Source: Stella humosa
Lineage (GTDB): Bacteria > Pseudomonadota > Alphaproteobacteria > ATCC43930 > Allostellaceae
Length of the DNA stretch: 64,000 nt
NCBI RefSeq assembly: GCF_006738645.1
Contig: NZ_AP019700.1
Location: forward strand, 3,484,001-3,548,000
Direction: 5' to 3'
Shown: positions 17,242 to 26,717 of the stretch, piece after piece
Numbering within the stretch: the first letter of the stretch is position 1
Layout: each line of letters begins with the position of its first letter
Made by a program: the position numbers and the translations under genes
The notes under the pieces: generated by a model
Database searches by the model: none
What the model saw: only the letters and a program-made list of their open reading frames with translations
Told to the model about the DNA's origin: nothing

Positions 17242-18081
17242 CTATCGCGGCCGGTCGCCTGCCAGCGTGATGCGGTGCATCAGGCGGCGGTGGCCGTGAT
17301 AGTCGTTGATCGGGTTGTGCTGGGTGGCCCGGTTGTCCCAGAAGGCGATCGAGCCCGGCTGCCAGACGAAGCGGCAGGTGAATTCCGGCCGGACCTGGTG
17401 GCGGCAGAGGAAGTCCAGCAGGGGCTGGCTCTCGGCCTCGGTCATGTCCTTGAAGCGGGCGGTGTGGGCGACGTTGACGTAGAGCGCCTTGCGCCCGGTC
17501 TCCGGATGGGTGCGCACCACGGGATGCTCGGCCTCGTAGGACTGGCGGGCCGCCGCCGAAGCGCTGTCCTTGATGCGGTCCTCGCGCGTCTTCGACACAT
17601 CGGCCTTGGCCGAGGTGGCGACGCCAACCAGGCCGTCCAGCATCCGCCGCATGCCGGGCGAGAGCGTCTCGTAGGCCATGTACATGTTGGCGAAGAGCGT
17701 GTCGCCGCCATAGGGCGGCACCTCGCGCGCGAGCAGGATGGAGCCCATTGGCGGCTCGTCGAGATAGGTCGTGTCCGAATGCCAGATGCCGCCGAAATTG
17801 ACCGTCTCGTGCGCCTGCTTCAGCACCGCGATGATTTCCGGATACCCCTCCAGCCCGCGCACGAAGGGGTACTCGACCGGCTGGCCGAACCGCCGGGCAA
17901 AGGCCAGGAACTGGTCCTCCGCCAGGTCCTGGTCGCGGAAGAAGATGACGAGGTGATCGAGCAGCGCCTGCCGGACGGCAGCCGTCGCGCGGTCGTCGAG
18001 CCCGTCGCGGAGGTCGACGCCGGAGACCTCGGCGCCCAGCGCCCCCGCGATCTTGCGCACCTGGATGTTTTCAGCCGCCAT
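17242..18081 (-). CDS. TauD/TfdA-family 2-oxoglutarate-dependent dioxygenase
   Basis: A 279-residue non-heme iron enzyme that uses O2 and 2-oxoglutarate to hydroxylate a substrate, as in taurine or alkylsulfate desulfonation. The iron ligands are H101 and D103 (WHSDTTY) and H255 (NRATQHNPIND), and the 2-oxoglutarate arginine is in the following HRRLMHR. Length and domain layout are those of TauD. No sulfonate transporter genes adjoin; a lone SsuA-like protein lies at 52.4 kb. The start at ATG 18081 fits the family N-terminus. The gene is divergent from a DadA-like oxidase. Substrate unknown. Confidence 0.9.
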   Translation of the reverse strand: MAAENIQVRKIAGALGAEVSGVDLRDGLDDRATAAVRQALLDHLVIFFRDQDLAEDQFLAFARRFGQPVEYPFVRGLEGYPEIIAVLKQAHETVNFGGIWHSDTTYLDEPPMGSILLAREVPPYGGDTLFANMYMAYETLSPGMRRMLDGLVGVATSAKADVSKTREDRIKDSASAAARQSYEAEHPVVRTHPETGRKALYVNVAHTARFKDMTEAESQPLLDFLCRHQVRPEFTCRFVWQPGSIAFWDNRATQHNPINDYHGHRRLMHRITLAGDRPR

Positions 18082-18157
18082 TTTCAACCGTGCCCGTGGC
18101 TCCGGCGGCCGAATTGGAGTGGTCAGACGCGGCCGTCCGGGGAATGATGGCAGGCAC

Positions 18158-19462
18158 ATGACCACATCCCAATCCCCCGCTCAACCCGCCCGTACCGCAC
18201 CCGGCCAGCGTCCAGCACCAGGCCAGGCCAAGCGGATCGTCGTGATCGGCGCCGGCATCGTCGGCATGTCCTGCGCCACCCACCTGCTGCGCGACGGGCA
18301 CCAGGTGACGGTGATCGACCGGCTGCCGCCCGGCGAAGGCACGTCGTTCGGCAATGCCGGGATGATCAGCCCCGACACCTTCACGCCGATCGCCATGCCC
18401 GGCATGCTACGCAAGGTGCCGAAATGGCTGAGCGACCCCATGGGGCCGCTGGCGATCCGCTGGAGCTACCTGCCCCAGGCCATGCCGTGGCTGGTGCGCT
18501 GGATCCGCGCTGGCCGTATCGACCGGGTGGAGCGGGCGGCCGTCGCCCTGCGCGCCCTGCACGGGCCGGCCTTCGCCACCTATCGCAGCCTGCTGGGACC
18601 GGACGGCTTCAACGACCTGATCCGCCAGCGCGGCCAGCTCTATCTGTGGCGCACCGACGAGCCGAGCGAGACCGATCGCATCGCCGACCGGCTGCGCGCC
18701 GAGCAGGGCGTGCGCGCCGACCCGATCGGGCCGGACGAGATCCGCCAGATGGAGCCCTCGCTGGCACCCGGCTTCCGCCGCGGCCTCTACCTGCCCGACA
18801 ATGGCAGCACCGCCAACCCGCACCGGCTGACGGTGACGCTGGCCCGCAACCTCCAGGCCGACGGTGGGCGGGTGCTGCAGGCGAACGTGACCGACATCGA
18901 GACGGGGGCGGATGGAGTCCGCCGGGTCATGACCGATGCCGGGCCGGTCGATGCCGACCTGGTGGTCCTGGCCGCCGGCGCCTGGTCCTTGCGCGTGGCC
19001 AAGCGGTTCGGCCTGCGCGTGCCGCTGGAGACGGAGCGAGGCTATCACGTCATGCTGCCCAACCCCGGCCCCGTGCCCAACCGACCGATCAGCCACCGCA
19101 GCGGCAGCTTTTCGATGACGCCGATGGAGCATGGCCTGCGCCTTGCCGGCACGGTGGAGATCGCCGGCCTGGACGCCGCCCCAGACGAGCGCCGCGCCCA
19201 CATCCTGCTGGAGCAGGCGCGCCTGGCCCTGCCGACGCTGAATGCCGAAGGCATGCAGATCTGGATGGGCCATCGCCCGTCGACGCCCGACAGCCTGCCG
19301 GTCATCGACCAGGCGCCGGGGGTGCCGGGCCTATTCCTGGCATTTGGCCACGGCCATACCGGGCTGACCGGGGCGCCGATGACCGGCCGCCTGCTGGCCG
19401 ACTTGGTGGCCGGCCGCAAGCCGTCGATCGACCCGGCACCCTATCGCGCCGGGCGGTTCTGA
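18158..19462 (+). CDS. DadA-like FAD-dependent amino-acid dehydrogenase
   Basis: A 434-residue flavoprotein of the DAO superfamily. After a Pro/Gln-rich N-terminus it has the FAD motif [13 protein letters not shown] (28-40), the [13 protein letters not shown] segment typical of D-amino-acid dehydrogenase, VVLAAGAWS, and a C-terminal [14 protein letters not shown]-like flavin contact ([15 protein letters not shown]). Such enzymes oxidise D-amino acids or related amines at the membrane and feed electrons to the respiratory chain. It is divergent from the TauD-type gene with a 76-base gap, so the two may share control. Exact substrate is unknown. Confidence 0.87.
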   Translation: MTTSQSPAQPARTAPGQRPAPGQAKRIVVIGAGIVGMSCATHLLRDGHQVTVIDRLPPGEGTSFGNAGMISPDTFTPIAMPGMLRKVPKWLSDPMGPLAIRWSYLPQAMPWLVRWIRAGRIDRVERAAVALRALHGPAFATYRSLLGPDGFNDLIRQRGQLYLWRTDEPSETDRIADRLRAEQGVRADPIGPDEIRQMEPSLAPGFRRGLYLPDNGSTANPHRLTVTLARNLQADGGRVLQANVTDIETGADGVRRVMTDAGPVDADLVVLAAGAWSLRVAKRFGLRVPLETERGYHVMLPNPGPVPNRPISHRSGSFSMTPMEHGLRLAGTVEIAGLDAAPDERRAHILLEQARLALPTLNAEGMQIWMGHRPSTPDSLPVIDQAPGVPGLFLAFGHGHTGLTGAPMTGRLLADLVAGRKPSIDPAPYRAGRF

Positions 19463-19523
19463 ACGCAGGGGGGAACTTGCCTGCCGCCGCCGCCGTTCCT
19501 GCTGCGAACGGAGGGCTGCGGCA

Positions 19524-20381
19524 TTGGCACAGCGGGCGAACTGGAAGGGCTTCCTCAAGGTAGCGGAGCTGACCTGCCCCGTTGCCCTCTACACGGCGGC
19601 GTCCACCTCTGACCGCATCGCCTTCCACACGCTGAACCGGGCGACGGGCCATCGCGTCCGGCGCAAGTTCGTCGACAGCGAGACGGGCAAGCCGGTCGAG
19701 AGCGACGACCAGGTGAAGGGCTATGAGATCGCCGACGGCGACTACATCGCGCTTGAGCCGGATGAGGTCGCGGCCGCCGTGCCCGACGGCGACCGCACGC
19801 TGGCGGTCGACACCTTCATCGGCTGCGGCGACATCGACGACGTCTATTTCGACCGCCCCTACTACCTGGCGCCCACCGACCGCCACGCGCAGGAGGCCTT
19901 CGCCCTCATCCGCGAGGGCATGAAGGCAAAGAAGGTGGCAGCGCTCGCCCGCACCGTCATCTTTCGCCGGGTCCGCACCTTCCTGATCCGCGCGCACGGG
20001 GCGGGCCTGATCGCCACCACGCTCAACTTCGACTACGAGGTACGGCCGGCCGGCGACGCCTTCCAGGACGTGCCCGACATCAAGATCAATCCCGAGATGC
20101 TGGAACTGGCCCGCCACATCATCAAGACCAAGAAGGGCAAGTTCGACCCGGCCAAATTCGAGGACCGCTACGAGGACGCACTCGCCGAGCTGGTGAAGGC
20201 CAAGCTGGAAGGCAAGCCCATCCCCAAGCCCAAGGCGCCCGAGGCGACCAAGGTGGTCGACCTGATGCAGGCGCTGCGCGACAGCGCCGGCAAGGGCAAA
20301 CGCAAGCCGGCCGCTGCCGTTGCCAAGAGCAAGGCCAAGGCCGCACCGAAGCCCGCTCCCGCGCGGCGCAAGGCGGGATAG
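19524..20381 (+). CDS. ku: Ku homologue (non-homologous end joining), first copy
   Basis: Bacterial Ku forms a ring dimer on DNA ends and recruits LigD. This 285-residue protein starts [19 protein letters not shown] and has the expected central [26 protein letters not shown], then a long Lys/Ala/Pro-rich C-terminal tail that binds DNA and LigD. The start is TTG 19524 with GGAGGG at 19510-19515. It precedes ligD by 3 bases. A second ku lies on the opposite strand after ligD, so two different subunits, possibly a heterodimer, are made from this locus. Confidence 0.95.
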   Translation: MAQRANWKGFLKVAELTCPVALYTAASTSDRIAFHTLNRATGHRVRRKFVDSETGKPVESDDQVKGYEIADGDYIALEPDEVAAAVPDGDRTLAVDTFIGCGDIDDVYFDRPYYLAPTDRHAQEAFALIREGMKAKKVAALARTVIFRRVRTFLIRAHGAGLIATTLNFDYEVRPAGDAFQDVPDIKINPEMLELARHIIKTKKGKFDPAKFEDRYEDALAELVKAKLEGKPIPKPKAPEATKVVDLMQALRDSAGKGKRKPAAAVAKSKAKAAPKPAPARRKAG

Positions 20382-20384
20382 GCC

Positions 20385-22937
20385 ATGGCCGCGCTCGAAC
20401 CCTATCGCCGCAAGCGCGACTTCAAGGCGACCAGCGAGCCCAAGGGCCGCAAGGCGCGCAAGGCCGGCAACAGCTTCGTCATCCAGAAGCACGCCGCCAC
20501 CCGCTTGCACTACGACTTCCGGCTGGAGATGGACGGCGTGCTGAAGAGCTGGGCCGTCACCCGCGGCCCCAGCCTGCTGCCGGGCGAGAAGCGGCTGGCC
20601 GTCCATGTCGAGGACCACCCGCTGGAGTATGGCGACTTCGAGGGCACCATCCCCAAGGGCGAGTATGGCGGCGGCAGCGTCATCGTCTGGGACCGCGGCA
20701 CCTGGACACCCGTTCACGACAGCGCCAAGGGCTATGCCAAGGGCCACCTGGAGTTCGAGCTGCATGGCGACAAGCTGGGCGGCCGCTGGCACCTCGTGCG
20801 CATGGCCGGCAAGCGCGGCGAGAAGCGCGAGAACTGGCTGCTGATCAAGGGCGAGGATGACGCCGCGCGGCCCGAAGGGGCGGCCGACATCCTGGAGGAA
20901 AGGCCGGAATCGGTGAAGACCGGCCGCAAGGTCGAGGAGCTGGAAGGCGAGGCCCCGGGCTGGTCATCGAAAACCGGGCGGATCGCCAAGCCGCGAAAGG
21001 CTGCGCGAACCGTCCCGACCGAGGCCATGGCCCCGGCGGAGCCCGTCGAGCGGGCCGATCCGGCGAAGATCAAGGGCGCCCGCAAGGCCGCCATGCCTGC
21101 TTTCGTGGAGCCCGCGCTGGCGACCCTGGTGGCCAAGCCGCCGGCCGGCGCGCGCTGGCTGCACGAGATCAAGTTCGACGGCTATCGCCTGCAGGCACGG
21201 ATCGAGGGCGGTCGCGTGAAGCTGCTGACGCGCAGCGGGCTCGACTGGACGCGCCGGTTCGGCAAGACGGTCGTGGCCGCCCTGCAGGCGCTGCCCACCG
21301 GGGCTGCCCTGATCGACGGCGAACTGGTCGTCGAGACGGATTCCGGCGCGTCGGACTTCTCTGCTCTCCAGGCCGACCTGAGCGAAGGCCGCAGCGACCG
21401 CTTCGCCTTCTATGCTTTCGACCTGTTGCACCTGGACGGCTACGATCTGACCAGCCTGGGCCTGGCCCGCCGCAAGGAGATGCTGCGCGGCCTGGTGGGG
21501 ACGGAGCCGGGCCTGGTGCGCTTCAGCGACCATTTCGACGCTAGCGGCGCCATGATCCTGCGCCATGCCTGCCGCCTCAGCCTCGAGGGGGTCGTGTCCA
21601 AGCTGCGCGACGCGCCCTACCGGTCGGGCCGCGGGAAGAGCTGGGTCAAGTCGAAATGCTCGGCGCGGCAGGAGTTCGTGGTCGGCGGCTATGTCCCGTC
21701 GACGACGTCGCGCAAGGCGATCGGCTCGCTGGTGCTGGGCGTGCACGAGGATGGCGAGCTGCGCCATGTCGGCCGCGTCGGCACCGGCTTCACCGCGGCG
21801 GTGGCCGAGGACCTGTTCGCGAAGTTGCAGCGGCTGAAGGCACCGGCCAGCCCGTTCGCCGGGCGCCTGGACGCAGAGGCCGCGCGCGGCGTGCGCTACG
21901 CCCGGCCCGAGTTGGTGGCCGAGGTCGAGTTCCGCGGCTGGACCGGCGAGGGCAATCTGCGCCACGCCGCCTTCCGTGGCCTGCGCGAGGACAAGCCCGC
22001 GGCCGAGATCGTGCGCGAGGAAGCCAAATCGGCGCCTGCCCCGAAGGCGCCGCGCCGGACGGTGAAGCTGACCCACCCCGACCGCGTCTACTGGCCCGAC
22101 GACGGCGTGACCAAGGAGGGGCTGGCCGACTACTACACCGAGGTCTGGCGCCATGTGGCGCCCCATATCGTCGGCCGGCCGCTGGCCCTGCTGCGGGCGC
22201 CGGAGGGGATCGCCGGCCAGTCGTTCTTCCAGAAGCATGCCTGGAAGGGCGTCCACTCCGCGATCGACCTCGTGGCCGATCCGGCCGACGCGGGCGGCCA
22301 GCCGCTGATCGCCATCCATGACCTGGACGGCCTGATCGGGCTGGTGCAGGCGGGTGTGCTGGAGATCCACCCCTGGGGGTCGACGCTGGCCGACTGGGAG
22401 CATCCGGACCTGATCGTCATGGACCTCGACCCCGGCGAGGGCGTGCCGTGGGAGGCCGTTATCGAAGCCGCGACCGAGACCGCCGACCGGCTGCGAAAGA
22501 TGGGGCTTGCCGCCTTCGTCAAGACTTCCGGCGGCAAGGGCCTGCATGTCGTCACGCCGCTGAAGCCCAAGGCCGACTGGCCGGCGGTCAAGGCCTTCAC
22601 CCGTGGCCTGGCGGAAGCGATGGCGGCCGACAGCCCGGACCGCTTCGTCGCCACCATCACCAAGTCCAAGCGGCGCGGCCGCATCCTCATCGACTATCTG
22701 CGCAACCAGCGCGGGATGACGGCAGTCGCCCCCTACTCCACCCGCGCCCGGCCCGGAGCCGCGGTTTCCATGCCGCTCGCCTGGGACGAACTCGGCCCCG
22801 GCATCGGCCCGGCCTACTTCACCGTCGCCAACGCGCCCACCCGGCTGGCGACCCTGCGCAGCGACCCATGGGATGGCTTCCGCGCCGCGGCCGTGCCGCT
22901 GCCCGTTGCCAAGTCCCGCCGCACCAAAGGCAGTTAG
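20385..22937 (+). CDS. ligD: ATP-dependent DNA ligase LigD (phosphoesterase-ligase-polymerase)
   Basis: An 850-residue multi-domain end-joining enzyme in the order PE-LIG-POL, as in Pseudomonas. The 3'-phosphoesterase covers about 10-160 (RLHYDFRLEMDG, HPLEYGDFEGTIPKGEYGGG). The ligase follows a 60-residue basic linker, with the adenylated K263 in EIKFDGYRL. The primase-like polymerase begins near 560 (HPDRVYWPDDGVTKEGLADY) and has its catalytic VMDLDPGEG near 677. All three domains look intact. It is coupled to ku and converges on the second ku with a 4-base overlap of stops. Confidence 0.95.
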   Translation: MAALEPYRRKRDFKATSEPKGRKARKAGNSFVIQKHAATRLHYDFRLEMDGVLKSWAVTRGPSLLPGEKRLAVHVEDHPLEYGDFEGTIPKGEYGGGSVIVWDRGTWTPVHDSAKGYAKGHLEFELHGDKLGGRWHLVRMAGKRGEKRENWLLIKGEDDAARPEGAADILEERPESVKTGRKVEELEGEAPGWSSKTGRIAKPRKAARTVPTEAMAPAEPVERADPAKIKGARKAAMPAFVEPALATLVAKPPAGARWLHEIKFDGYRLQARIEGGRVKLLTRSGLDWTRRFGKTVVAALQALPTGAALIDGELVVETDSGASDFSALQADLSEGRSDRFAFYAFDLLHLDGYDLTSLGLARRKEMLRGLVGTEPGLVRFSDHFDASGAMILRHACRLSLEGVVSKLRDAPYRSGRGKSWVKSKCSARQEFVVGGYVPSTTSRKAIGSLVLGVHEDGELRHVGRVGTGFTAAVAEDLFAKLQRLKAPASPFAGRLDAEAARGVRYARPELVAEVEFRGWTGEGNLRHAAFRGLREDKPAAEIVREEAKSAPAPKAPRRTVKLTHPDRVYWPDDGVTKEGLADYYTEVWRHVAPHIVGRPLALLRAPEGIAGQSFFQKHAWKGVHSAIDLVADPADAGGQPLIAIHDLDGLIGLVQAGVLEIHPWGSTLADWEHPDLIVMDLDPGEGVPWEAVIEAATETADRLRKMGLAAFVKTSGGKGLHVVTPLKPKADWPAVKAFTRGLAEAMAADSPDRFVATITKSKRRGRILIDYLRNQRGMTAVAPYSTRARPGAAVSMPLAWDELGPGIGPAYFTVANAPTRLATLRSDPWDGFRAAAVPLPVAKSRRTKGS

Positions 22938-23743
22938 CGTTTGCGGATGGGCTTGCCTTCCGCGGCGACGCTGCGGCGCAGGGCGTCCATGATGTTGACG
23001 ACGTTGCTGGGGCGCGGCGGCTCGGCCTTGGCCTTGGGGGCGGCGCGCTTGCGGCCCTTCTTCTTGGCGGCGATCAGTTCCAGCAGGCGAGCCTGGACGG
23101 GGTCGTCGACCATGTCGGGCTTCCAGGCGGTGGTCCGCTCATCGATCAGCCGAGCCACCAGCTTCATCAGGGCGGTCTCGGGCTTGTCGCTGTCCAGCCC
23201 GGCGAAATAGGCCTTCTCCTCGCGCACCTCGTCGCCGTAACGCAGCGTCCACAGCACGATGCCGCGGTCGCGGGGCGCCAGCATCACCGAGCGCTCGCGC
23301 CGGTACATGACGAGGCGCGAGATGCCGACGGTGCCCGTCGCGGCCATCGCTTCACGAATTACGGAGAACGCCTCCTCCCCCACCGGGTCGTCCGGCGTCA
23401 GGTAGTGCGGCTTGTCGTACCAGATCCACTCGATCGCATCGCGCGGCACGAAGGTCTCGATGTCGATGGTGCGGGTGCTGGCCAGCCCGACCGCTTCGAT
23501 CTCGTCGTCCTCCAGCATGACGTACTCGTCTTCGCCCCGCTGGTAGCCCTTCACCTCGTCGTCCTCGTCGACCGGCTTGCCGCTGACCGCGTCGACGTAG
23601 CGGCTGGCGATGCGGTTGCCGGTCTTGCGGTTGAGGGTGTGGAAGCGGACCTTCTCGTTGTCGGTCGTGGCCGGCACCATCGACACCGGGCAGGTGACGA
23701 GCGAGAGCTTCAGATAGCCCTTCCAGAACGAACGGGGCGCCAT
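22934..23743 (-). CDS. ku: Ku homologue, second copy, convergent with ligD
   Basis: A 269-residue Ku protein (FWKGYLKLSLVTCPVSMVPA start, then FHTLNRKTGNRIASRYVD) with a basic tail and a final DALRRSVAAEGKPIRKR. It differs clearly from the first copy in sequence and has a shorter tail. ATG 23743 is chosen because it aligns with the family N-terminus. Its stop overlaps the ligD stop tail to tail, which would produce antisense overlap of the two messages. Paired Ku genes beside ligD are known in Rhizobiales. Confidence 0.94.
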   Translation of the reverse strand: MAPRSFWKGYLKLSLVTCPVSMVPATTDNEKVRFHTLNRKTGNRIASRYVDAVSGKPVDEDDEVKGYQRGEDEYVMLEDDEIEAVGLASTRTIDIETFVPRDAIEWIWYDKPHYLTPDDPVGEEAFSVIREAMAATGTVGISRLVMYRRERSVMLAPRDRGIVLWTLRYGDEVREEKAYFAGLDSDKPETALMKLVARLIDERTTAWKPDMVDDPVQARLLELIAAKKKGRKRAAPKAKAEPPRPSNVVNIMDALRRSVAAEGKPIRKR

Positions 23744-23862
23744 GGCCGGATCACCTTTGCGGGGGCATGCGAAGACCCAAACGGGCGGCGCCGGAACCCG
23801 TTCCCCGGGGAACAACCCTGCCTGCCTTCCAGTTGACCGGTCGTTGACTGCTGGAGACAGGA

Positions 23863-24132
23863 ATGGACAGGCAAGAGCGCGTCCGCCGCCGGGCGCACGA
23901 ACTATGGATCACGGAAGGCCGCCCCGAGGGCAAGGCCGAGGACCACTGGCATGCGGCCGAGGAACTGACCGCCCACGAGGACAAGCAGATGCTGGCGACG
24001 AAGCCAGTTGGGGATGCCGAGCCCAAGGCGGAACCCCTGCTGGCCGTGCAGAACCAGGGCGAGTTCCCAACCCTGACCGACCAGGGCGAGGAAGCCAGCT
24101 ATCCCGACCCGGCGTTGCGGCGTCGCGGCTGA
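23863..24132 (+). CDS. DUF2934 domain protein
   Basis: An 89-residue soluble protein. The N-terminal 30 residues (RRRAHELWITEGRPEGKAED followed by HWHAAEEL) are the DUF2934 motif, a short helical segment of unknown function often found near stress and DNA-repair genes. The rest is acidic and polar. GGAG lies 8 bases before ATG 23863. It is divergent from the second ku across a 119-base gap, which would hold both promoters. Confidence 0.85.
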   Translation: MDRQERVRRRAHELWITEGRPEGKAEDHWHAAEELTAHEDKQMLATKPVGDAEPKAEPLLAVQNQGEFPTLTDQGEEASYPDPALRRRG

Positions 24133-24141
24133 CGCGCCGCG

Positions 24142-25299
24142 TCAAAAGCGGTAGCCGTAGGCGAGTTGCATCCCGAGGTCGTTTGCGGCCCGCCCCTCCT
24201 CGCGAAGGCGCCGCCAGCCAACGGTCCAGGTGAAGCCGGCGAGCCATTCGCTGGCCGCTTCCAGGTCATAGGAGGCGGACGCGGCGTGTTGCGTGGCGCG
24301 CGCCGGGCTGTCGCCCCGGTCGCGCTGCCACTGGTAGGTATAGGCCAGCGTGATCGGCGCCCAGGCGACCGCCAGGCCGGCGGTCGCCACGTCGCGCCGC
24401 CGCCGGTCGACGCCGTCGGCATTGTCGAGGCGCACCCATTCCGCCAACGGCGTGGCGGTGATGCCGTGGGGCAGGTCTGCCGCCCAGGCCACGCCCGCGA
24501 CATGGCCGCGCTCGGTGGCGGCCGTGGCCGCCGCGATGCTGTCTTCGCCCGCCCGGCGGGACGAGTAGGCGAGGTTGTAGTCGAGCTTGCCCGGGCCCAG
24601 GGGCACCGCCTCGCCCGCCAGCGACAGGACATAGTTGCCGAAGCCGGCGGTGTTGTCGGCGCCACCATAGGCGCGGCGGTTGCGCGCGGCGTAGCGCCCC
24701 GGCGTCGAAGGAACGGCGTAGCGTCGCGCGCCCAGGGACGCAGATAGCGGCGTGCGGTCGGCACGGAACAATTCTGCCTGCAGGCTGTGGTCGCCGATCT
24801 CCGTCGTGCCGAACAGATCCGACAGGCCGAGGCGGATGCCGGCGCCGATCTTTTCGGACAGCTCGTAGCCTTCGGCGAAGTCGTCGCCGTACAGCCCGGG
24901 CGCCCGGTCCCAGGCGAAGCCGAAGCGCGGCTGGATCTTGCCGGCGAAGACCGTGACCGGGCCACGGCTCCAGTTCAGGTAGAATTGGTCGACCCAGGCC
25001 GCGTGGGCGCGCAGGAAACCGTCGCTGCCGTCCGGCTCGCGGTCCGCCGGCTCCAGCTTGAACACGCCATGGACCGAGAACCCGGCCGGCAGGCTGAGGT
25101 CGAGCGCAAGCTCCGACTTGTTCGTGAAGTCCCAATAGGCCCGCCGGTCCCCGCGCCGGCCGATCCGGTCGAGATTGAACTCGGTCTTGAAGGCACCACC
25201 GAGGGCGAAGTCGGCCCCCGCGGACGGCATCTGGGCCTGGCCCACACTCGGCCAAGCCAACAACAGGATGACGAGAAACCGCTGGGCGTGGGGTGTCAT
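24142..25299 (-). CDS. Outer-membrane beta-barrel protein, function unknown
   Basis: The 385-residue precursor has a signal peptide ending at GQAQ (residue 23) and ends in a C-terminal phenylalanine (YGYRF), the signal for barrel assembly. The mature part alternates polar and hydrophobic residues with frequent Trp/Tyr girdle positions, e.g. FYLNWSRGPVTVFAGKIQPR and AYTYQWQRD, as expected for about 16-18 strands. It resembles phosphate-selective or general porin-like proteins but I cannot name the family. It converges on DUF2934 and is divergent from DUF763. Confidence 0.75.
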   Translation of the reverse strand: MTPHAQRFLVILLLAWPSVGQAQMPSAGADFALGGAFKTEFNLDRIGRRGDRRAYWDFTNKSELALDLSLPAGFSVHGVFKLEPADREPDGSDGFLRAHAAWVDQFYLNWSRGPVTVFAGKIQPRFGFAWDRAPGLYGDDFAEGYELSEKIGAGIRLGLSDLFGTTEIGDHSLQAELFRADRTPLSASLGARRYAVPSTPGRYAARNRRAYGGADNTAGFGNYVLSLAGEAVPLGPGKLDYNLAYSSRRAGEDSIAAATAATERGHVAGVAWAADLPHGITATPLAEWVRLDNADGVDRRRRDVATAGLAVAWAPITLAYTYQWQRDRGDSPARATQHAASASYDLEAASEWLAGFTWTVGWRRLREEGRAANDLGMQLAYGYRF

Positions 25300-25389
25300 C
25301 GGATCATCCTACGAGCAACCGGCATCGTCACCAATGGCCAGACTCGTTCTCGTTTTGATCCGGGCCGCGAACCGGCCTATCATACCCCC

Positions 25390-26697
25390 ATGGTGAAACG
25401 CGCAGGAAGTGCCGACCTGCCGCTGCATGGCGGCCACGTGCCGCGCTGGCTGGCCGACCGCATGGTGCGGCTGGGTGCCGTCGTCACGCAGGCGATCGTC
25501 CACGAATATGGCCGCGACGAGTTGCTGCGCCGCCTGGCGCACCCTTTCTGGTTCCAGTCCTTCGGCGCCGTGATGGGCATGGACTGGCATTCGTCGGGCA
25601 TCACCACCAGCGTCGTCGGCGCGCTGAAGCGCGGGCTGGCGCCGCTGGCGGGCGAACTCGGCATCCATGTCTGCGGCGGGCGCGGGCGGCATTCGCGCCG
25701 GACCCCGGCCGAGCTGGCGGCGGTGGCCGAGCGGGTCGGCATCGACGGCGACGCCCTGGCCGCCACCAGCCGGCTGGTGGCCAAGGTCGACAGTGCGGCG
25801 GTGCAGGACGGCTTCGATCTCTACCTGCACGGCTTCATCGTCACCGACGACGGCAAATGGACCGTCGTGCAGCAGGGCATGTGCGGCGAGCGCCGCCAGG
25901 CCCGGCGCTACCACTGGCTGTCGGAGGGGGTGCAGGATTTCGTCGACGCCCCCCATGCCGCGATCGAGGGCCCCGGTCGCGGCCGGATCGTGAACCTGAC
26001 CGACCAGCGGGCCGCCCCCTCCCGGCTGGCTCAGATCGACCTGCTGCACCGGCTGGGGCCCGACCGGATCGCCCGCGAGCTGACGATCATCGAGGAGCGG
26101 GCCGCACCTGCCCGCCCCGCACCGGCCCAGCCCGCACCGGCCCAGTACGCCCTGCCCCACCTCGTCATGCCCGCCCACCATGACGTGCGGCCGGCGGATG
26201 TCGACGCGCACCGCCTGCACGCCAATCTGGTTGCGGCGGCCGAGCGCGGACCGGTCGATTTCGCGCAGCTGCTGCAGGTGCCGGGGGTGGGCCAGCGCAC
26301 CGTGCGGGCACTGGCCCTGGTGGCGGAGGTCGTCCATGGCGCGCCCTGCCGCTTCGCCGACCCCGCCCGCTTCTCGTTCGCCCATGGCGGCAAGGACCGC
26401 CACCCCTTCCCGGTGCCGCTGAAGGTCTATGACGAGACGATCGCCGTGCTGCGGTCGGCCGTGCGCCGGGCCCGGCTGGGCGATGCCGAGGAGATGGATG
26501 CCCTGCGCCGGCTGGACGAGCAGTCGCGGCGGATCGACCGCGCCGCCGCCGCCCCGGTCGCCGACCTGATTGCCCGGGAACGGCAGCAGTCCCATCAACT
26601 GGGCGGGCGGAGCGTCTTCGGCTGGGAGCCGCCGCCCGCCTTTCCTGACCGGGAGGGCTGCGGCGACGGGGCCGCCTTGCCGGTCAACTCGACCTGA
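25390..26697 (+). CDS. DUF763 domain protein with helix-hairpin-helix segment
   Basis: The 435-residue protein is a DUF763 member: RAGSADLPLHGGHVPRWLAD, HPFWFQSFGAVMGMDWHSSG and CGGRGRHSRRTP near the N-terminus, and GKWTVVQQGMC. Near residues 290-315 it has a helix-hairpin-helix-like LLQVPGVGQRTVRALALVAE, suggesting contact with DNA. A Pro/Ala-rich repeat (about 238-250) separates the halves. Function is unknown. It lies in the Ku-LigD neighbourhood, so a role with DNA ends or repair is reasonable but unproven. A GntR regulator follows 20 bases later on the same strand. Confidence 0.87.
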   Translation: MVKRAGSADLPLHGGHVPRWLADRMVRLGAVVTQAIVHEYGRDELLRRLAHPFWFQSFGAVMGMDWHSSGITTSVVGALKRGLAPLAGELGIHVCGGRGRHSRRTPAELAAVAERVGIDGDALAATSRLVAKVDSAAVQDGFDLYLHGFIVTDDGKWTVVQQGMCGERRQARRYHWLSEGVQDFVDAPHAAIEGPGRGRIVNLTDQRAAPSRLAQIDLLHRLGPDRIARELTIIEERAAPARPAPAQPAPAQYALPHLVMPAHHDVRPADVDAHRLHANLVAAAERGPVDFAQLLQVPGVGQRTVRALALVAEVVHGAPCRFADPARFSFAHGGKDRHPFPVPLKVYDETIAVLRSAVRRARLGDAEEMDALRRLDEQSRRIDRAAAAPVADLIARERQQSHQLGGRSVFGWEPPPAFPDREGCGDGAALPVNST

Positions 26698-26717
26698 CGA
26701 GCGCCAGCGGCCATTAT

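Noticed and set aside
24787-25389. N-terminal extension of the DUF763 frame
   Set aside because: The 200 upstream codons are antisense to the beta-barrel gene; the DUF763 homology starts at ATG 25390.
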